From Anaerolineales bacterium (GTDB lineage Bacteria; Chloroflexota; Anaerolineae; 4572-78; J111), in contig JACKAT010000010.1 in NCBI GenBank assembly GCA_020634935.1, positions 1-64,000 on the forward strand: DNA of 64,000 nt, given 5' to 3'. Shown piece after piece: positions 24,448-33,625 of the stretch; the stretch's first letter is position 1; each line of letters starts with the position of its first letter. Both the position numbers and the translations under genes were made by a program. The notes beneath the pieces are model-generated. The model did no database searches. It saw only the letters and a list, made by a program, of their open reading frames with translations, and was not told the DNA's origin.

Positions 24448-27300
24448 TTAGGGTTGGGAGAGATCGAGGGGAGGGATGTCAATTTCTAGCCAGGGATTGT
24501 CATTATAATGTTCGCTAATGGGCAGCAAGAAGTGAAAAGTAGACCCTTCGCCTATTTCGGTATCAACCCACACTCGCCCACCATGCGCTTCTACCAATGA
24601 TTTCACAATCGATAAACCGACGCCGGTTTCACCTAATCCCTCTATGAGAGGGCGATCAGCCCGATAAAACCGTTCAAAAACGCGCTCAATGTCCTTATCG
24701 GCAATACCCCCACCTGAGTCTTTGATTGAAATCATCAGATAGGGTGGCGTCTCGGCGGCTGTAGGTAAAGTGCCATTTTCTTCATAAATACTAGTGGTAA
24801 TACCAATCGAGCCGCCGGCCGGCGTCGATTTAATGGCATTTCCCAATAAGTTGTTCATAATTTGTCGAACCGAGTCGGGATCAGCCTCCACCGGCGGCAG
24901 GTCCTCAGGAATCTCCATCTCTACTGAGATTTCATTTTCTTCTAATTGAGCCCGCGCTCCGATAAGCGTATCTTCAATAATTTCAGCCATATCAACCGGA
25001 GAAGGCCGTAGTTCCAACTGGCCGGCATCGATCGCGGTGACGCCAATGAGGTCGTTCAGCATAACCGTCATTCGCTCAATGTTGGCCTTGATGCGCTGCA
25101 GAAACTTACGCTGCATCTCGCCCAAAGTCCCCACCGACTCCCCTACTAACAGATCGGTGTAACCGGTAATCGAAGTCATGGGCGTGCGCAGTTCTTGCGA
25201 AAGCGAGGCGATAAATTCATCGCGGGCCTTTTGGCTTTCGGCTTCGGCGGTAATGTCGTATAAAATGGTCAGCAGCCCTTCTTTTTCTCTGCCATCAGAG
25301 GAGGCCATCGGGCTAATGGTAGCCCGCAGCACACTGCTGCCTACTTGCAGAGTCGTAGTCACCATGTCGTGTCCCGCGTGAAGTTGGGCCAGCGCTTTTG
25401 ACCAGCGCTCATCGGCAATGACTTTCTGTAAATCACTGCCGACCAACTGCCGGCTCGATTTTTCGAGCATTTGACTTGTGGCCGCATTGACCCGGAAGAT
25501 CTTCTGTTGGGCATCGCTGATGATCACCCCACAGCTTAAATCTTCAAGTTGGGTACTGGCTTCCGCACTGGATAAAGCCGCCGGCACCGGCGAAGCTTGC
25601 TGCGCGTGCAGCCGGGACTGTTTGAGTGCCCGGGCTAGCTTACGGGCGCGCGAGTTACTGGCCGCCAGCGCCTCATTTAAGCGTTCAGTTTCCGAGGCGT
25701 CTTGCTCAAGTTGCTCGATAGTGGCTGATAATTTGCCAATTTCCCCTTCCAGACCGGTTACTCTTTGCCGGTATGTCTCGGCTTCAGAGGTTAGCGACTC
25801 AAGCGCATGTTCTTTTTGCTTGGCTTTCTCAACCTCGGCCTTAGCCCGGTCCACCGCTTTTTGAAGAACAACGATTCGTTCACGGGCCTGCTTCAGATTT
25901 TCCTCTTGGCTCTGCTGCTCGGTTTCATAGTGCTGGAGGCGCTGAGCAAACAAGGCAACTTCATCTCGACTCCGGCGCAGTTCAGTTTCCATTGCCGCCA
26001 ATCGCTTGCCTGAGTCTAACTCCTGATTGCGGAGTGTCCAAGAAAGGGATTGGGCTTTAGTCGAAATCGAAGCATATTCTCTGGCATGGTTAATCGCCAT
26101 CGAAATTTGATCGGCAATTGTTTTGCAAAGTTCCGCTTCGGTATCGGTGAACACACGCTTTGAGATAGCATTGCCTAAAATCAGAACACCAATCGGTTCT
26201 TCTTTTTCCAGCAGCGGCTGAATAATCAACGGTCCCACATCATGCGCCCCCATCAAAGTAAAGAGAATCCGAATCTGGCTGTTATCTCGATACTCTTCGC
26301 TCCTGACCTGGTATTTTCGTTTCAAGGCATGTTTGATAATCTGCTGATCATTAAGGGGAAACGTCACCGACTCGCCGCGCCCTTGCCGGCTGGGATTGTA
26401 AATGGCCACCAAGCGCAGTTGGGTCATATCTTTGTCGTTCTCAGGCAACGCAATAGCGGCTTGGTCGGCTTCCAAGGCTTGGGCTACACTTTGAGCCGCC
26501 CCATCCAAAACATCCGATAATTCCAACGACGAGGTGATTTTTTTGGTCGCCTCAAACAAGCTAATCAGCCCTTTGATCTGATCGATTGAGATTTCGCTTA
26601 GATTTTGTAATTCCCGGCTGCGGGTGCTAAGTGACTGGATCGCGCCCTGGTAAATCGCCACTGCGAAAAGCGGATAAGCGATCATCTCGGCAATGCGGAC
26701 CCAGATCGGGTTGTGAGGCTGGCTGTAACTGGTAGCGAAGAAGATATGCAGCAGGTATCCGAAAAAAATGGTCACGAAACTAAACAGGGCAAAGGCGCGT
26801 TCGTCGTCTAGCTTCATAGCGCAGTTTGCGACCCCGAACATAACTAACAATACCTGCCAGGCCACAAAGAAAATCTCAGCACCGCTCTGGTTGAAATCAG
26901 GCCCATCCCAGACAGTGATAATGACAAAATAGGCGATAAACGCTAGCACGGTATTGGTGGCCAGCAGCGTGGTGCCGAAGAACCCAAACCCCTTTTCTCG
27001 AAAGTAGGGGGTAAAGCCCCATATTAAAAAACCCAGGCTAGAAACCGCTACCACGCGCTCAAACGGAGGCAGCCAGATATTGGCAATTTCGGAAGAGTTA
27101 CTCCCAATCGCCGCCAGCAAAAAGAACACGACCCGCAAAATGATCAGGCTGGCGAAAACAATGGTCAACCGGTAGCCATTGAAGGAATCGCTGCGCTGCC
27201 AATGTCCCCAAGCAATGACTAAGGCAGCCAGGATTCCAAAGAATGTAAATAGGTAATAGGCGAAAGTGATAGCCGGACTACCGAGGAAGTCGATAAACAC
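24448..27300 (-). CDS. Seven-TM/GAF/PAS histidine-kinase-like protein with Gln in the H-box
   Basis: Taken from the GTG at 27300 it has 950 residues; a TTG at 27354 is in frame but lies at the probable transcription start. Seven membrane segments occupy about residues 8-225. A GAF domain follows (about 255-405), a long coiled coil (about 420-570), a PAS domain (about 590-690), HisKA and HATPase. The H-box reads SLSQELRTPMTSI: the phosphoacceptor His is Gln at residue 702 (codon 25195-25197). ATP-binding boxes NNLLGNAIKS, DSGGGI and GVGLSIVKS are intact. It may act as a pseudokinase or phosphatase. No regulator gene is adjacent. Confidence 0.8.
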   Translation of the reverse strand: MFIDFLGSPAITFAYYLFTFFGILAALVIAWGHWQRSDSFNGYRLTIVFASLIILRVVFFLLAAIGSNSSEIANIWLPPFERVVAVSSLGFLIWGFTPYFREKGFGFFGTTLLATNTVLAFIAYFVIITVWDGPDFNQSGAEIFFVAWQVLLVMFGVANCAMKLDDERAFALFSFVTIFFGYLLHIFFATSYSQPHNPIWVRIAEMIAYPLFAVAIYQGAIQSLSTRSRELQNLSEISIDQIKGLISLFEATKKITSSLELSDVLDGAAQSVAQALEADQAAIALPENDKDMTQLRLVAIYNPSRQGRGESVTFPLNDQQIIKHALKRKYQVRSEEYRDNSQIRILFTLMGAHDVGPLIIQPLLEKEEPIGVLILGNAISKRVFTDTEAELCKTIADQISMAINHAREYASISTKAQSLSWTLRNQELDSGKRLAAMETELRRSRDEVALFAQRLQHYETEQQSQEENLKQARERIVVLQKAVDRAKAEVEKAKQKEHALESLTSEAETYRQRVTGLEGEIGKLSATIEQLEQDASETERLNEALAASNSRARKLARALKQSRLHAQQASPVPAALSSAEASTQLEDLSCGVIISDAQQKIFRVNAATSQMLEKSSRQLVGSDLQKVIADERWSKALAQLHAGHDMVTTTLQVGSSVLRATISPMASSDGREKEGLLTILYDITAEAESQKARDEFIASLSQELRTPMTSITGYTDLLVGESVGTLGEMQRKFLQRIKANIERMTVMLNDLIGVTAIDAGQLELRPSPVDMAEIIEDTLIGARAQLEENEISVEMEIPEDLPPVEADPDSVRQIMNNLLGNAIKSTPAGGSIGITTSIYEENGTLPTAAETPPYLMISIKDSGGGIADKDIERVFERFYRADRPLIEGLGETGVGLSIVKSLVEAHGGRVWVDTEIGEGSTFHFLLPISEHYNDNPWLEIDIPPLDLSQP

Positions 27301-27360
27301 GTTTGACAGTCCTACTTGGTCAAAAATTAGACATAAAATACGGACACTTAGCAATGTTCA

Positions 27361-27390
27361 ATTATACCATGACTAAAATGGATAGGACAA
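27361..27390 (-). promoter_or_regulatory. Probable promoter of the kinase-like gene
   Basis: On the minus strand TTGTCC (27390-27385) and TATAAT (27366-27361) are 18 bp apart. The transcript would start near 27354, which favours the GTG at 27300 as the translation start. Confidence 0.5.
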
Positions 27391-27455
27391 TAAGATATCG
27401 AGGCTATTTTAGAGGAATTAGGGCCTACCCGGTCAAAAAGATAGCCCTGACAGGG

Positions 27456-28910
27456 TCATTTGACTTGATCATAAGCCTCAAGAGCCCGCTGTCGAGCCGC
27501 TTTATGATCAACAATCGGGTTAGGGTAATCCCGGCCGATGAGACAATTCACTTTTTGCTGAAGCTGGGTTGGCATTTGCCAGGGCGCGTGGATAAATTTG
27601 GCCGGCACTTGCGCCAACTCCGGCACCCACCGGCGAACATACTCACCCTGGGGATCAAATTTTTGCCCTTGCAAAATGGGATTGAACACCCTAAAATAGG
27701 GTACGGCATCGGTGCCGGTGCCGGCTGTCCACTGCCAGCCGCCATTGTTCGCCGCCGGATCGCCATCGACCAAATGCGCCATAAAAAACCGTTCACCCCA
27801 ACGCCAGTCAATCAGCAGGTGCTTAACCACAAAGGAGGCCACAATCATTCGCGCCCGATTGTGCATCCAGCCGCTCTCCACCAATTGACGCATCGCGGCA
27901 TCGACGATGGGATAGCCGGTTTGGCCCCGGCCCCAGGCCAAAAAATTCGCCTCATCATTCAGCCAGGGCAGACGATCATACTTCTCCCGAAAGCTGTAGC
28001 TCCTCACCTGAGGGAAGTGATAGAGAATAGCCATGTAAAATTCTCGCCAGATGAGTTCATTCAGCCAGACAGCGGCGCTGTTGGCCGAGTGTTGATTGGC
28101 CGCCTTGTCCGCTGCCTCGAGTGCGGCCACAGCGACCTGGCGCGCCGACAGCATCCCAAAGCGCAAATAGGGCGACAGGCGGGATGTTCCCTCTAAATCA
28201 GGCCGATCCCGCGCTTCGGCATAATCGTAAATCGGTTTTTGTGACTTGTTGGACGTTTTAGAAACTAAGAAAAGCTGCGCCTGAAGCTGCCCGGTAAACA
28301 TCAGCAGCCGTTTTTGTGCTTCCGCTTCGGAAGCCGGAAACGGAACCGTGTCCGGCAGCGACGGATCAGAGGGGATCGGCAGGCTGCTCAACCCCAGAGG
28401 GGTTGGAATTTGCTGAGGAACGGGCAGTAAATCTTCCGGTTGAGGCAGCGATTGTTTTTTCCAGGTTCGGCTGTAAGGGGTAAAGACGGTATAGGGATCG
28501 CCATCGGCTTTAAGAACGGCTGTTGGGGGATGAACCGTCAGGCCAGGGACCAGCCGCAGCGGTAAACTTTCGGCTATGCGGGTATCGCGCTGGCGAGCAT
28601 AAGGCGAAACGTCTTCTTGAGCATAAATCGCATCGGCTCCCGTTTCCGATAACAACCGCTCCAGTTCGCCTTTTGTATTACCGTGACGAATTGTCAAATA
28701 GCTATCTTTCACCGCCAACTCTGCCGATAAGCTAGCCAGGCCCTCAAATAAAAAGGCCAATCGCTTTTGCCCGACATAGGCCGACTCCAAAAGCTGGGGG
28801 TCTAGAATGAAAACAGGATAGACCTGATCAGCTTGGGATAAGGCGGTGGTCAATGTCTGGTTATCGGCCAGACGGAGGTCCCGCCTTATCCACCATAACG
28901 CTTTGGTCAT
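27456..28910 (-). CDS. phr: Deoxyribodipyrimidine photolyase
   Basis: Repairs UV-induced cyclobutane pyrimidine dimers using light and FADH. The 484-residue protein has the N-terminal antenna domain (WWIRRDLRLADNQTL) and a C-terminal FAD-binding helical domain with the usual signature segments (WLNELIWREFYMAIL, GQTGYPIVDAAMRQL, WMHNRARMIVASF, DGDPAANNGGWQW). It matches class I photolyases in length and motifs. A cryptochrome is less likely but cannot be excluded from sequence alone. Its ATG overlaps the stop of the upstream small gene by 4 bp, so the two are translationally coupled. Confidence 0.92.
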   Translation of the reverse strand: MTKALWWIRRDLRLADNQTLTTALSQADQVYPVFILDPQLLESAYVGQKRLAFLFEGLASLSAELAVKDSYLTIRHGNTKGELERLLSETGADAIYAQEDVSPYARQRDTRIAESLPLRLVPGLTVHPPTAVLKADGDPYTVFTPYSRTWKKQSLPQPEDLLPVPQQIPTPLGLSSLPIPSDPSLPDTVPFPASEAEAQKRLLMFTGQLQAQLFLVSKTSNKSQKPIYDYAEARDRPDLEGTSRLSPYLRFGMLSARQVAVAALEAADKAANQHSANSAAVWLNELIWREFYMAILYHFPQVRSYSFREKYDRLPWLNDEANFLAWGRGQTGYPIVDAAMRQLVESGWMHNRARMIVASFVVKHLLIDWRWGERFFMAHLVDGDPAANNGGWQWTAGTGTDAVPYFRVFNPILQGQKFDPQGEYVRRWVPELAQVPAKFIHAPWQMPTQLQQKVNCLIGRDYPNPIVDHKAARQRALEAYDQVK

Positions 28911-29527
28911 CGCAGCGAGATGTAATCAAGCAGGATGGAGAGCGGGTTAAGCGCCGTTATAACCGAAGCCGGAATGGCCATAGCCTGTTCGTTACAGCCG
29001 AGCACCGGCCTGACCGTACGGCCATCGTTATCCATAGAGTCATCAACCAGCGAATACTGGTCAACATTTTTCAACGGTGAAATGATGGGAATATAATATT
29101 TTTGGTCGATAGGCAATGTCAGTAAACGGGTTACGAATTCCCAGGGCTGGACTGGATTACTAGTGGAAAAGTAGTCACCCTTTGGCAGTGCCGGAAATAA
29201 ATCGTCGCTTGAGCAAGTTTGGTCAGACAGGATCGGGTCGGCCTCCATGAGTTGGTAATCAGGGGGTTCATTTGCTGCTGCGACTTCGGCAGCAATTTCC
29301 GACCGGCTGGTGTCGGTGTTAAGCCAAATTGTAGGGGCCACTTGAGCGCTTTGCATCAACGGCTGGGCCGGTTGGTAGTCGGTTTGAGTATCTGACTGGG
29401 CAGGTAAAGTTGAAAGCGGGTTAGATACCGAGTTAACCGTTTCAGCATACCCAAAAACGAGCGCCCCCATAAAAAAAGCGATAGCCATAATAATACTGGT
29501 TATATATAAAATGGGCCGGTAGCGCAC
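28907..29527 (-). CDS. Membrane-anchored protein coupled to photolyase
   Basis: A 206-residue protein starting at GTG (29527) behind GAGGGGG. One membrane segment lies near residues 7-27 (ILYITSIIMAIAFFMGALVFG), followed by an extracellular region of about 175 residues with two or three Cys (DQTCSSDD; VLGCNE) and no recognised domain. Translation overlaps the photolyase start (ATGA). A link with UV repair is suggested only by this coupling. Confidence 0.6.
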   Translation of the reverse strand: MRYRPILYITSIIMAIAFFMGALVFGYAETVNSVSNPLSTLPAQSDTQTDYQPAQPLMQSAQVAPTIWLNTDTSRSEIAAEVAAANEPPDYQLMEADPILSDQTCSSDDLFPALPKGDYFSTSNPVQPWEFVTRLLTLPIDQKYYIPIISPLKNVDQYSLVDDSMDNDGRTVRPVLGCNEQAMAIPASVITALNPLSILLDYISLR

Positions 29528-29541
29528 GAGTTACCCCCTCG

Positions 29542-29551
29542 TTTGTCTATA
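29542..29551 (-). promoter_or_regulatory. Candidate CarH-type operator before the photolyase operon
   Basis: The 10-mer TTTGTCTATA lies 15 bp upstream of the GTG of the first gene of the operon. The same 10-mer, on the opposite strand, occurs at 31387-31396 upstream of the CarH-like regulator. The shared word in these two control regions is the only evidence. Confidence 0.35.
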
Positions 29552-29794
29552 AAATATCTCTGTTAGATCAGTGGTTCGGTTTGCCTCTGGTTGTAAGAGT
29601 GGCGAATTCGCTCAGCGATGACCGGGCCGAGGCACTCCTGTTAATTAGCGTGTTAGTACTTTCTGTCGTAGAGGTATATCAACCGCACTTAGTCTAATAC
29701 TAAAGACGCACTATTTTACTTATTCCTTACGTAGAAGTTCAAAAAAAGTTTCAAACTTAATATTATAGGACTTACACAGTTGGGTGTAACGAAC

Positions 29795-29878
29795 AAGGTG
29801 ACAGTCACTTTTTGCTGAAAATGAACGTCCGTTTAGCCCCAACAGGTCGATTTATCACACCCAAGTGACTGTCACCTT
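29795..29878. repeat. 84-bp GTGACAGTCAC inverted-repeat element
   Basis: AAGGTGACAGTCACTT (29795-29810) and its exact reverse complement (29863-29878) bound an 84-bp element. Length and termini match the copy at 24326-24407. The 390-bp gap 29528-29917 holds no other recognisable feature. Confidence 0.6.
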
Positions 29879-29917
29879 TTGAACGGCGTCACTCATATAT
29901 TAATTCTCGAGTGTGAC

Positions 29918-31243
29918 TCAAGCCGACTCAATCAGCTTGCCTAACCATTCAACGACGGGCTTACCTTTTTCATCCAAGTGATATTGAGCAGCTTGGTAAT
30001 AAGCCTTGAAGTAACGAATTAACTGCGGCAGGCTGAATTCATCGATCAGAAATAACCCTTTGACCCAAGAAAAGGAGTTACCGATAAATTCGATATTACC
30101 CAAAATTAACGCGGCGCGAACATTGCGTCCCAGGATGGTATTGGCATGAGCCACGTGATCGTACTCTATATCCCCAGCTTTGAGCACGTCCCAAACATAA
30201 TTTTCGATCTTGATCCGTTGCTCTTGAAAATGGTCGAGCGCCTGCTGCCAGATTTCAGGCAGGGGCTCGTCTTGAGGTATGGCGCTCAACAGGCTCATAT
30301 TTTTTTCGATACTTGGCAGAGCGGCGTCCAGCCGTTCCCCCAAGAAATGAGCGGGCATCCGGCGGCGAATAGCCGGCCACAAATTAAATATGAGGCCGCC
30401 ATAAGCCACGTTAACATGAGTCTGCCGCAGCAGCAGCGCCATGTCTCTAAGGTTGGCGGCGGTGGCTAGCTGCTGCGCGGTTAGAATCACCAACTGCGGT
30501 TTGGTTTGGGCCACGGTTAAGGCCATAGTGTTGGCCGGGACATCCGCGCCCAGATACAGGGCTTCCCAGCCGTGCCGTCGTAGTAGAAAGCTAATTAACA
30601 AGGGATTAAAGGTATGCTCTTCACCCGGCGCGCACGCCACAATAAATCGTCCAGCCCGGTTGGGGGGCGGAGTCGCCGCGACTAACCCTTCCAATCGTCG
30701 CCGGGCCAACCCCGAAGCAAAATGCTCCTGCTGGACGGTTATCTTACCTTTATGCCAGCCGTCGCCGATTTCGGTCAAACCTCTTTGCAAAATTTCAAAA
30801 CAGACCACCTCTTGCGAAAATATGGCAAACGCCTGGTTCAGAATGCGTTCGGCGCGTTGTTCGTCAAAATCTAGACAAGCATCAACCCAACCTGTACAAA
30901 CTTCTCGGGTCTTTTCGCCGCCGGTAAATACCGGCGGCAGAATAGTTGGCGATGAATCGCCCAAAGCATCGATCAGCAGCGGGTCCTTGCCCTCATCTTC
31001 AAGTTGGTTCCACAAATTAATCGCCCGGCTGATACTCATGCCTTCATCCTGACGAGCCACCAACCACTTCAGAATTTCGATGTCTCGCTGCGAATAGAGC
31101 CGATGCCCCCCCTCCGTGCGTTCAGGTTGGGGCAAGCCGTACCGTCTCTCCCAGGCGCGGAGCGTATCAGGCTTTAAGCCGGTTTCTTGTACCACAGCTT
31201 TGAGGTTAAACGTTGCGTGTTGTCCGTTACCCGATGAACTCAT
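29918..31243 (-). CDS. MerR-family regulator with cobalamin-binding domain (CarH/LitR-like)
   Basis: A 441-residue regulator. The MerR helix-turn-helix is at about 12-80 (VVQETGLKPDTLRAWERRYGLPQPER). A helical B12-binding cap carries the motif W163-x9-E173-H174 (WHKGKITVQQEH), which marks light-sensing adenosylcobalamin domains. A Rossmann-like B12 domain follows with H210 in GEEHTFN as the candidate cobalt ligand; the glycine that normally follows is Asn. CarH proteins repress in the dark and release DNA in light. The C-terminal 100 residues are extra relative to CarH. The nearest downstream operon encodes photolyase, a plausible target. Confidence 0.82.
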   Translation of the reverse strand: MSSSGNGQHATFNLKAVVQETGLKPDTLRAWERRYGLPQPERTEGGHRLYSQRDIEILKWLVARQDEGMSISRAINLWNQLEDEGKDPLLIDALGDSSPTILPPVFTGGEKTREVCTGWVDACLDFDEQRAERILNQAFAIFSQEVVCFEILQRGLTEIGDGWHKGKITVQQEHFASGLARRRLEGLVAATPPPNRAGRFIVACAPGEEHTFNPLLISFLLRRHGWEALYLGADVPANTMALTVAQTKPQLVILTAQQLATAANLRDMALLLRQTHVNVAYGGLIFNLWPAIRRRMPAHFLGERLDAALPSIEKNMSLLSAIPQDEPLPEIWQQALDHFQEQRIKIENYVWDVLKAGDIEYDHVAHANTILGRNVRAALILGNIEFIGNSFSWVKGLFLIDEFSLPQLIRYFKAYYQAAQYHLDEKGKPVVEWLGKLIESA

Positions 31244-31341
31244 GGAATAATCTTTCTGCTCTACCCAAATACATTTTTAACTCGCTGCCGGAACGATTCA
31301 ACCGATAGCTGCTTATTTCTTAGCCTTAGCCTGATTTTATT

Positions 31342-31370
31342 ATCTTAGTACAAACACCTCGACATGTCAA
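31342..31370 (-). promoter_or_regulatory. Promoter of the MerR/B12 regulator
   Basis: Minus-strand TTGACA (31370-31365) and TAAGAT (31347-31342) with 17 bp between. The leader would be about 90 nt. Confidence 0.65.
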
Positions 31371-31373
31371 TGT

Positions 31374-31396
31374 TTTATCTACAAAATATAGACAAA
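31374..31396. promoter_or_regulatory. Inverted repeat upstream of the MerR/B12 promoter
   Basis: TTTATCTA (31374-31381) and TAGACAAA (31389-31396) form an imperfect dyad just upstream of the -35 element. It may be an autoregulatory site. The rest of 31397-31644 carries a GC-rich stretch with CCGACCGGGG...CGGG pairing potential and no recognisable gene. Confidence 0.35.
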
Positions 31397-31644
31397 TTAT
31401 CGAAAGCACAATCACCGATACAGATAGTAGGCCGCTGCCTGCGGAGTGGGTGAAGCCGTATCGAAGGGCAGCTTCCCGCCCCGACCGGGGCTAAATCGGG
31501 CGACTGTCGTCACCAGATAACCAGTCAGCGCCTTCATTTTTCTCAGCGTATTCAGCGCTTCAAACTTGCCCCCAAATAGAAACGCACTTTGAATTATAAC
31601 CTTGCTTTTTGCCAGACCCCAACCTGTGGTAAAATATCGACACT

Positions 31645-33501
31645 ATGCCGTCCCCCAAAATAGAGCAAATTCTAAAAACATTACCGTCCAAACCGGGCGT
31701 TTATCTCCATAAAAATGCCCACGGCAAAGTAATTTACGTGGGCAAGGCCGTCAACCTGAAAAGCCGGGTGCGATCGTATTTCCATCAATCGGCCCAACTC
31801 AACGCCAAGACGCGCCGCCTGGTGGAGGAGATTGCCGATATCGAGTTCATCGTCGCCGAGAGCGAACTCGAAGCACTGCTGCTGGAAAACACGCTGATCA
31901 AAAAGAACCAGCCGCGCTTCAACGTGCGCCTCAAGGACGATAAGCGCTACCCGTACATTAAAGTTCACTGGCAAGATCCCTTCCCGCGCGTAACCACCAC
32001 CCGCCGCCTGCAAAACGACGGCGCTCGCTATTTTGGCCCTTACACCGCTGCCTGGGCCGCCTACCAAACGCTCGATCTGGTGCGCAAGATGTTTCCTTAC
32101 CTAACCTGCACCCGCACCATCGACGGCAACGACAGCCGGGCTTGTCTTTACTATCACATCGGGCGCTGCGCCGCGCCGTGCATTGGGGTGGTCAACCAGG
32201 CCGAATACCGGGCCATCATCGATCAACTCTGCGACTTTCTCAACGGCAACACCGAACCAGTGGTGGCCGACCTGCGCCGCCAGATGGACCAGGCCGCCGA
32301 AAATTTGGATTTCGAGCGAGCCGCCCAAATTCGCGATCAAATCAAGGCCATCGACCAGATTGTTGAAAAGCAAAAGGTGATCAACGCCAGCACCATCGAT
32401 GAGGACGTCATCGCCTTTGCCCAGGCCGAAGGCGACGCCTGTGTCCAGGTTTTTTTCATTCGCAACGGCAAACTGGTTGGGCGCGATTACTTTGTGCTGG
32501 AAGGCAGCGCCGACGAGAATCAAGACGAAATCATGACGTCCTTCCTCAAGCAGTTCTATGACCAGGCTACCACCATTCCTCCCAAAATTTTGCTACCGCA
32601 GGACGTCGATGAGTTGATGATCATCCGCGACTGGCTCAAGAGCAAACGCGGAGCTGATGTCGTCTTGAAAGTGCCGCGTCGAGGGAAGCAGAGGGAACTG
32701 CTCGATATGGCCACCCAAAACGCTGTCGAGACCCTCAATCATCTTCAGGCCCAATGGGCCGTCGATGAGACCAAACAGAGCGACGCCTTGGCCGAACTAC
32801 AACAGGCGCTCGACCTGCCCGAACCGCCGCTGCGGATCGAGTGTTACGATATCAGCACCCTGCAAGGCACCAACACCGTCGGTTCGATGGTGGTCTTTGC
32901 CAAAGGCATCCCGCGCAAAAGCGACTATCGCCGCTTCAAAATCAAATCGGTGGTCGGCCAGGACGATTTTGCCAGCATGCAGGAGATGCTGCGCCGCCGC
33001 TTCAAACGCTTCCAGGACGGCGGCTACACCGATCCCAACCAAATCAAGGCCGACAGCGACAACAGTTGGGCCTTATTGCCGGATCTGATTATCATCGATG
33101 GCGGCAAAGGCCAGCTCAACGCTGCTCTGGAAGTCCTCGATGAATTTGAACTGCGCGACGCCGTGCCGATTGTCGGCCTGGCCAAGCGCGAGGAAGAGAT
33201 TTTTCTGCCCGGCCAATCCGAGCCGGTGATCTTGCCGCCCAAATCCCAGGGACTGTTTCTGGTCCAGCGCGTGCGCGACGAGGCCCACCGCTTTGGCGTC
33301 ACCTACCACCGCAATCTCCGGGGCAAAGGCGCTATCCGCTCCACCCTCGATGATGTGGACGGCATCGGCCCCAAACGGCGCAAAGCCCTGCTCCGGCAGT
33401 TCGGCTCGTTAGACGGGATTCGGGCCGCGACGATTGAAGAACTGGCCGCCGTACCGGGCATGACTCGCCGCGCCGCCGAAGATTTAAAGGCGCAACTGTA
33501 A
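31645..33501 (+). CDS. uvrC: UvrABC system protein C
   Basis: Makes the two incisions of nucleotide excision repair after UvrAB has located the lesion. The 618-residue protein has the N-terminal GIY-YIG nuclease domain (KPGVYLHKNAHGKVIYVGKA), a UVR motif (FERAAQIRDQIKAI, about 205-220), a Cys-rich patch between them (CTRTI..CLYYHIGRCAAPC), the RNase H-like C-terminal nuclease (RIECYDIST, LIIIDGGKGQ), and two helix-hairpin-helix motifs at the end (VDGIGPKRRKALL, VPGMTRRAAEDL). It lies near photolyase, so two UV-repair routes are clustered. Confidence 0.96.
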   Translation: MPSPKIEQILKTLPSKPGVYLHKNAHGKVIYVGKAVNLKSRVRSYFHQSAQLNAKTRRLVEEIADIEFIVAESELEALLLENTLIKKNQPRFNVRLKDDKRYPYIKVHWQDPFPRVTTTRRLQNDGARYFGPYTAAWAAYQTLDLVRKMFPYLTCTRTIDGNDSRACLYYHIGRCAAPCIGVVNQAEYRAIIDQLCDFLNGNTEPVVADLRRQMDQAAENLDFERAAQIRDQIKAIDQIVEKQKVINASTIDEDVIAFAQAEGDACVQVFFIRNGKLVGRDYFVLEGSADENQDEIMTSFLKQFYDQATTIPPKILLPQDVDELMIIRDWLKSKRGADVVLKVPRRGKQRELLDMATQNAVETLNHLQAQWAVDETKQSDALAELQQALDLPEPPLRIECYDISTLQGTNTVGSMVVFAKGIPRKSDYRRFKIKSVVGQDDFASMQEMLRRRFKRFQDGGYTDPNQIKADSDNSWALLPDLIIIDGGKGQLNAALEVLDEFELRDAVPIVGLAKREEEIFLPGQSEPVILPPKSQGLFLVQRVRDEAHRFGVTYHRNLRGKGAIRSTLDDVDGIGPKRRKALLRQFGSLDGIRAATIEELAAVPGMTRRAAEDLKAQL

Positions 33502-33529
33502 CGATTCCCCTTCTGTAAATACCAATTTT

Positions 33530-33588
33530 GGAGCGTCAAAGTTTACTTTGACCCTACAGTGAATGACAAAGCAAGCTTTGTCGTTCCT
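33530..33588. repeat. Composite double-palindrome element, copy A
   Basis: GGAGCG, then GTCAAAGT-TT-ACTTTGAC (33535-33552), a 12-bp spacer, and GACAAAGC-AA-GCTTTGTC (33565-33582), closing with GTTCCT. Copy B at 38417-38474 has the same parts and order. Such an element could fold into two hairpins. Confidence 0.6.
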
Positions 33589-33625
33589 CTAAAAGGCGTT
33601 AACTGCGATTCAAGAAAGGAAGCTA

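Noticed and set aside
31600..31645. A uvrC promoter from TTGCTT or TTGCCA to TAAAAT
   Set aside because: Spacings of 22 and 15 bp are both poor, so it is not listed as a feature.
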